This document shows, one piece after another, positions 15,302-18,336 of a stretch of 18,336 nucleotides of DNA. The position numbers and the translations under genes were made by a program. Source of the DNA: CAZHZT01 sp964537285 (GTDB taxonomy: Bacteria; Bacteroidota; Bacteroidia; Chitinophagales; Saprospiraceae); assembly GCA_964537285.1 (NCBI GenBank), contig CAZHZT010000121.1, positions 1-18,336 on the forward strand, given 5' to 3'. The first letter of the stretch is position 1; each line of letters starts with the position of its first letter. The notes under the pieces were generated by a model. That model made no database searches. It was given only the letters and a program-made list of their open reading frames with translations, and was not told where the DNA came from.

Positions 15302-16429
15302 TTAATCGCCGTCTCCGGAATTGAAGGTGATGCTGATGCCAAGTAAAGAGCTCATGGAACTCTTAAAGTTGGCAGTATTCGCCTGCAAATTGTCTCGCAA
15401 AACTGTGATCGCATCATTTTCCAGATTATCTGATAATCGGCCTTGAGGGAGATTTGCGATTGAGCCATCAATACGGGCGATCGCTTCTTTGGTCGTCATA
15501 ATGAGATCTGGTCCGCCTTCAACAGATTCAAGATACTCCTCAAACCCGATGATATCCTGCCCACTGCGAGATAAACCAAACCAGATATTCTTTGAGTTTT
15601 CAAAATGTTCTTCGATCAAATCTCTTGATATACCGCTGTAATAGGCTTCAACTAAGGTCCCGTCTACATCACTCTGACCGGCAGTCAATCCAGCAGGTAA
15701 TTCTACTTTGAAATTCTTGAGGATTTCATAATCTTTTACGAACTCATTGTAGAAAAGGGAAATTGAACTTCCGGCAGATGTTCCATCGTTGTTTATAAAA
15801 TCTTGACGGTAAGAGGTATTCCATTCACTGACAATATTGTCGAAAGTTGTCTTTAATTCGTTTACAATCAGCAATAGATAGTCCTTGCGGTTTTGGTCGA
15901 AGTCAGCAATGAGCTCGCCATTACTTCTGTCATTATCATAAATAAGGTATTCAACGGTGTAGAATCCCCGGACATCCGTGTCAAAGCTATTCGGTAGGTC
16001 AAAGTTTGGATTGAGTATATTTTGTTCCACTTTTTCCACATTGATTGGAAATACACCCAATACTTTAGCGTATGCACCCAAAAGTAAGTTTGCCGGCCCG
16101 AATCCGAAAGCAGAACAGTGCTGATGATCTATAGCGGATTGTTCCCATGCCTCTCTGAGCGTTATTAGATTTTCTTCGGAAGTAGTTTGTACAAATGCAT
16201 CCGTTGCTTGCGACAAGCTATTAACACTAGACTGCAAGGCTTCGAAATTAGGAATTATGAGGTTATCGGCAACACTTTCAAGAAGTGCAGCCCGATCAAA
16301 ATTTTCCCCCATGGTATCATCGGTGCTATCGTCATTGCAGGCAAAAAAGCCTAGTGCTGCGATCAACATAAATAATAGTACACCTGTAGATCTCTTGCTT
16401 TGATATGGTAAATACATGAACTTTTTCAT
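15302..16429 (-). CDS. Imelysin-like lipoprotein (peptidase M75 family, iron-regulated)
   Basis: A 375-residue lipoprotein. I prefer the ATG at 16429 because it starts with MKKF and a clean lipobox (AALGFFAC, lipid Cys at residue 31) followed by acidic residues; an in-frame ATG at 16459 would add ten residues and lie only 2 bases from the MITE target duplication. Imelysin-type features are the repeated helical halves and the RGFYTVEYLIYD segment (154-165), the position of the family GxHxxE motif. Here the His is Tyr (GFYTVE), so a peptidase role is doubtful and a binding role more likely. Imelysin/IrpA proteins are linked to iron uptake. It is followed by HTTM after 12 bases. Confidence 0.85.
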   Translation of the reverse strand: MKKFMYLPYQSKRSTGVLLFMLIAALGFFACNDDSTDDTMGENFDRAALLESVADNLIIPNFEALQSSVNSLSQATDAFVQTTSEENLITLREAWEQSAIDHQHCSAFGFGPANLLLGAYAKVLGVFPINVEKVEQNILNPNFDLPNSFDTDVRGFYTVEYLIYDNDRSNGELIADFDQNRKDYLLLIVNELKTTFDNIVSEWNTSYRQDFINNDGTSAGSSISLFYNEFVKDYEILKNFKVELPAGLTAGQSDVDGTLVEAYYSGISRDLIEEHFENSKNIWFGLSRSGQDIIGFEEYLESVEGGPDLIMTTKEAIARIDGSIANLPQGRLSDNLENDAITVLRDNLQANTANFKSSMSSLLGISITFNSGDGD

Positions 16430-16461
16430 CAGTGTAAAAATTTTAGTTTTTTCAAACATGA

Positions 16462-16469
16462 GCCATTCC
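16462..16469. repeat. Target-site duplication of the MITE, left copy
   Basis: GCCATTCC, repeated exactly at 16842-16849 directly outside the other terminal inverted repeat. Confidence 0.85.
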
Positions 16470-16540
16470 GGTTCTAGATGATTTCATTTGATAAATATTT
16501 ATAAAAAATCTTTATATTTTGCTGCTGATTAATGCCTTAT

Positions 16541-16679
16541 CTACTTTTTTCTTGATAAAAAAGTAGCAAAAAATCAAGGCTGTATTCAATTTTTAACGCT
16601 TTTTGTCCCGAACTTGATTCGGGACAGCCTAAAATGAATAAACTCGCCTCCTAAGGTCGGCTCAAACAGTATTCATTTT
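16541..16679. other. Three consecutive hairpins inside the MITE
   Basis: Hairpin one is CTACTTTTTT / AAAAAAGTAG (16541-16550 and 16557-16566, loop 6). Hairpin two is TGTCCCGAA / TTCGGGACA (16604-16612 and 16618-16626, loop 5). Hairpin three is AAAATGAATA / TATTCATTTT (16631-16640 and 16670-16679, loop 29). All stems are perfect. The 125-base dispersed repeat begins one base into the second arm of hairpin three. Such folding could give a structured transcript or stop transcription passing through the operon. Confidence 0.75.
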
Positions 16680-16795
16680 TTAACGGCTGCCAGCCTGTCA
16701 AAAAGCTAAATTGAATAAGGCCGGTCCTAAAAAATTGACTTACAGCATCTGTTATTAGCTATTATGACAACATGAAGTTCCTTAAAATTCGGGAT
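16671..16795. repeat. Dispersed repeat, copy 2 (inside the MITE)
   Basis: Ungapped match to bases 1-125: 57 identical bases, then about 50 of 68. The similarity ends 26 bases before the right terminal inverted repeat, so the two copies do not share an element end. Confidence 0.85.
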
Positions 16796-16841
16796 AAGGG
16801 CTTTCTAAATTAATTTCGACCAAATGAAATCATCTAGAGCC

Positions 16842-16849
16842 GCCATTCC
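16842..16849. repeat. Target-site duplication of the MITE, right copy
   Basis: GCCATTCC, the match of 16462-16469, directly abutting the right terminal inverted repeat. Confidence 0.85.
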
Positions 16850-16888
16850 TCAATTTTCTAAGGAACCCTATGTGGCTATTGTAATTAA

Positions 16889-18001
16889 TTATGGATTATT
16901 ATTAACAAAAAATCCAGTTACTTCCGTTTCCGAGAAACCATAAATGGCTTGAATGTCGTCAATGATTTGGTCTAGATTAGCCAAAAGAGAGACTTCATTC
17001 AGAAAACGGTAGCTTTCAGGGGTTTGCCCTGCAGGAGCAAGAAGCAATTCCAGAATGTCATCAATTTGGGCATCTGTGATTTGCTTTTGACTAAGGCCTT
17101 TGAAACCATGCGCAAAAGCGACCCCTTCAGCATAAGCATGGAGGGCATTTCCAAGGGCTTCCTCTTTATCTGGCCCGTCAGGCAGTGCGGCTGCGTCCTG
17201 TAGTTGCACCTTTGTAGCATTACAGTAAAAGATTACTGTTGCGAAATTGGACTTCTCCCAGTTCAACAGGTAACTAGCCAAAGCTTCATCACGTTCAGCA
17301 TTGAAAGAGCTACCTGCTTCGATTGCCGCTTTGGCAGTAATCAAATTGTCGCGGATATCGTAGAAAAATCCAGTTTCAGCGACCAGGTCCGATCTTCTTC
17401 TCGAATAAGTCGCTGCAGCGGTGGTGTTGGCTGGGTCGAATGCCACGTCCGCACCGTGAATTTCCACAAGTTTGTCAATGGCTGAGCTATTGCTAAGGTC
17501 TCCATTGATAACCGTTAAGGCATGATTATATAATGCAGCTCCGAAAGAACCCTTTTGAACCATTTGCTTAAGCTCGAGGCCGTTCTCGTCTAGTAGTCTT
17601 GTGCCCAGAAGTCCTCCCTCTTCGCCATCTGCAGGAGTGCCACCGAGGCCAGGGTTTTGAAAAGGTGTAGGGGAATTGGCAGAATTTACCAACTCTGCCA
17701 ACCAATCCTGAATCAGCGTACGGTAGCCCGGTAAAGTTACAGATGAAAGGGTTGAAGGGTAGTCAATTGCAGATACTGGTGTTGTTTGAGCGTCCGCTTC
17801 GGCAGCATTAGCTGCTGAGGTCAGGTCCGCCAGCTCATCAATTACAGTATTTTCGGCGGTTACGTTGGCATCAAATGAAGCTGATGTATATTCAGAAGGA
17901 ATATTCAGGCTTGGTGTAGGAGCATTCGTATCTTCATCATCATCACAAGCGACAAAAACAAATGCAAGTGCCGCAAGAAGGTAAAAGAAATTGCTTTTCA
18001 T
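16889..18001 (-). CDS. DUF4856 domain lipoprotein
   Basis: A 370-residue lipoprotein whose signal peptide ends in the lipobox FVAC (lipid Cys at residue 19), followed by an acidic DDDED stretch that in Bacteroidota favours surface display. The body resembles the DUF4856 family: an early FDANVTAENTVIDEL-type segment, a glycine-rich GLLGTRLLDENG stretch near 130-141, the KGSFGAALYNHAL motif (about 150-162), and helical segments with LASYLLNWEKSNFATVIFYC towards the C-terminus. The family has no known activity, but it recurs beside imelysin and TonB receptor genes, which supports a role in iron acquisition. As first gene of the minus-strand operon it lies downstream of the palindromic operator. 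Its connection to the next gene is interrupted by the MITE. Confidence 0.82.
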   Translation of the reverse strand: MKSNFFYLLAALAFVFVACDDDEDTNAPTPSLNIPSEYTSASFDANVTAENTVIDELADLTSAANAAEADAQTTPVSAIDYPSTLSSVTLPGYRTLIQDWLAELVNSANSPTPFQNPGLGGTPADGEEGGLLGTRLLDENGLELKQMVQKGSFGAALYNHALTVINGDLSNSSAIDKLVEIHGADVAFDPANTTAAATYSRRRSDLVAETGFFYDIRDNLITAKAAIEAGSSFNAERDEALASYLLNWEKSNFATVIFYCNATKVQLQDAAALPDGPDKEEALGNALHAYAEGVAFAHGFKGLSQKQITDAQIDDILELLLAPAGQTPESYRFLNEVSLLANLDQIIDDIQAIYGFSETEVTGFFVNNNP

Positions 18002-18336
18002 GTTTAATTATTTAATGTTTTTGTGAAAAATAACTTTTCAAATAAGCGTTTGTTTAAAGAAAAATCTATGTAAAAACCAGTCAATTATATTCTTGACAGT
18101 AATAGGACAGTCAGAAAAAGAGAGAAGTTTCGCACAATTTGTCAAAGAATATTGAATATTTACCTAGACTAAGTCTAAATAACGATGCCGCAAATATAAA
18201 AACATAAGCAGGTGATTTACAATACCTTTTGCTTGGTAATTGGTGGCTACCTAGGTTTGGGTATAAGTTTTTGTTTAGGGATTTTGAACCCATACAAAAC
18301 TAATAAAGACGAAGTTCTTTGAAAATTTGGAAAGGA
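18002..18336. other. Upstream region of the minus-strand iron operon
   Basis: 335 bases without a credible gene. It contains the palindromic operator at 18163-18182 and an A/T-rich leader before the DUF4856 ATG. I could not assign a promoter or any feature to 18190-18336; the 60-codon minus-strand reading there has no signal or motif. Confidence 0.55.
18163..18182 (-). promoter_or_regulatory. Palindromic operator upstream of the DUF4856-imelysin-HTTM-TonB operon
   Basis: On the minus strand the site reads TTATTTAGACTTAGTCTAGG and contains the perfect palindrome TAGACT-T-AGTCTA. It lies about 160 bases before the DUF4856 ATG and matches the site upstream of the phoX-like gene at 16 of 18 bases. 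In front of an iron receptor operon, a Fur- or DtxR-type repressor is the natural candidate; this is inference from context. Confidence 0.6.

Larger units (their letters stand above)
16470..16841. mobile_element. MITE-like element with 21-bp TIRs and 8-bp target duplication
   Basis: The ends 16470-16490 and 16821-16841 are inverted repeats matching at 20 of 21 positions; the inner 18 bases, TCTAGATGATTTCATTTG, are perfect. Immediately outside on both sides is the 8-base direct repeat GCCATTCC (16462-16469 and 16842-16849), the mark of transposition. The 372-base body has no ORF but several hairpins, so it would depend on a transposase supplied elsewhere. An 8-base duplication and ends starting GG(C/T)TCT fit families such as ISL3 or IS1595; which one is undecided. 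It sits between the DUF4856 stop (40 bases away) and the imelysin gene, splitting the iron operon. Confidence 0.88.

Noticed and set aside
16541..16566. Intrinsic terminator for the DUF4856 gene
   Set aside because: The stem is A/T only apart from its base and the T-run is inside the stem, so it is better treated as part of the MITE fold.
18111..18293. 60-codon minus-strand frame at the right edge
   Set aside because: No signal, motif or start context, and it overlaps the operator region of the iron operon.

Overview
The window reads as chromosomal DNA of a marine-type Bacteroidota, most likely order Cytophagales (Fulvivirga/Marivirga/Roseivirga-like). The basis is family content rather than a marker gene: a GYDIA-type GHMP kinase, a type IX secretion (T9SS) C-terminal sorting domain, SusC-style receptors with an N-terminal carboxypeptidase-D-like domain, lipoproteins with acidic residues after the lipobox Cys, and AT-rich leaders without clear Shine-Dalgarno sites. 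A run of exactly 100 N (11303-11402) marks a scaffold join, so this is a draft assembly.

Layout. 1-5047 is ordinary chromosome: a dispersed repeat at the left edge, a GHMP kinase, a small secreted protein, a convergent HD-domain protein, a DegP/HtrA protease and a DASH cryptochrome. A 475-base intergenic region (5048-5522) carries a candidate operator. Then come three plus-strand genes: a PhoX-like (DUF839) secreted phosphatase, a di-heme cytochrome c peroxidase with a long N-terminal domain, and a lipoprotein that joins a cytochrome c motif to VCBS/FG-GAP calcium repeats. The first two each contain one in-frame stop codon (TGA at 7002, TAA at 9318), after which the same frame continues as recognisable family sequence. 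A convergent intergenic region with a 19-bp tandem array and the N gap separates them from a minus-strand operon: DUF4856 lipoprotein, imelysin-like lipoprotein, HTTM (vitamin-K-carboxylase-like) membrane protein and a FecA-like TonB-dependent receptor.

How it fits together. The minus-strand operon looks like an outer-membrane iron acquisition unit. The two convergent gene sets share a near-identical palindromic site (16 of 18 bases) far upstream of their first genes (5307-5325 and 18182-18163), which suggests a common metal-responsive regulator. PhoX enzymes need iron and calcium, the peroxidase and the cytochrome lipoprotein carry heme, and the facing operon imports iron. I infer one iron-linked surface/periplasmic regulon split into two convergent transcription units.

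The clearest structural discovery is a 372-bp non-coding element at 16470-16841 with 21-bp terminal inverted repeats (20/21 matching) and a perfect 8-bp target duplication: a MITE inserted inside the iron operon, directly upstream of the imelysin gene. Part of its interior (125 bp) recurs at the left edge of the window.
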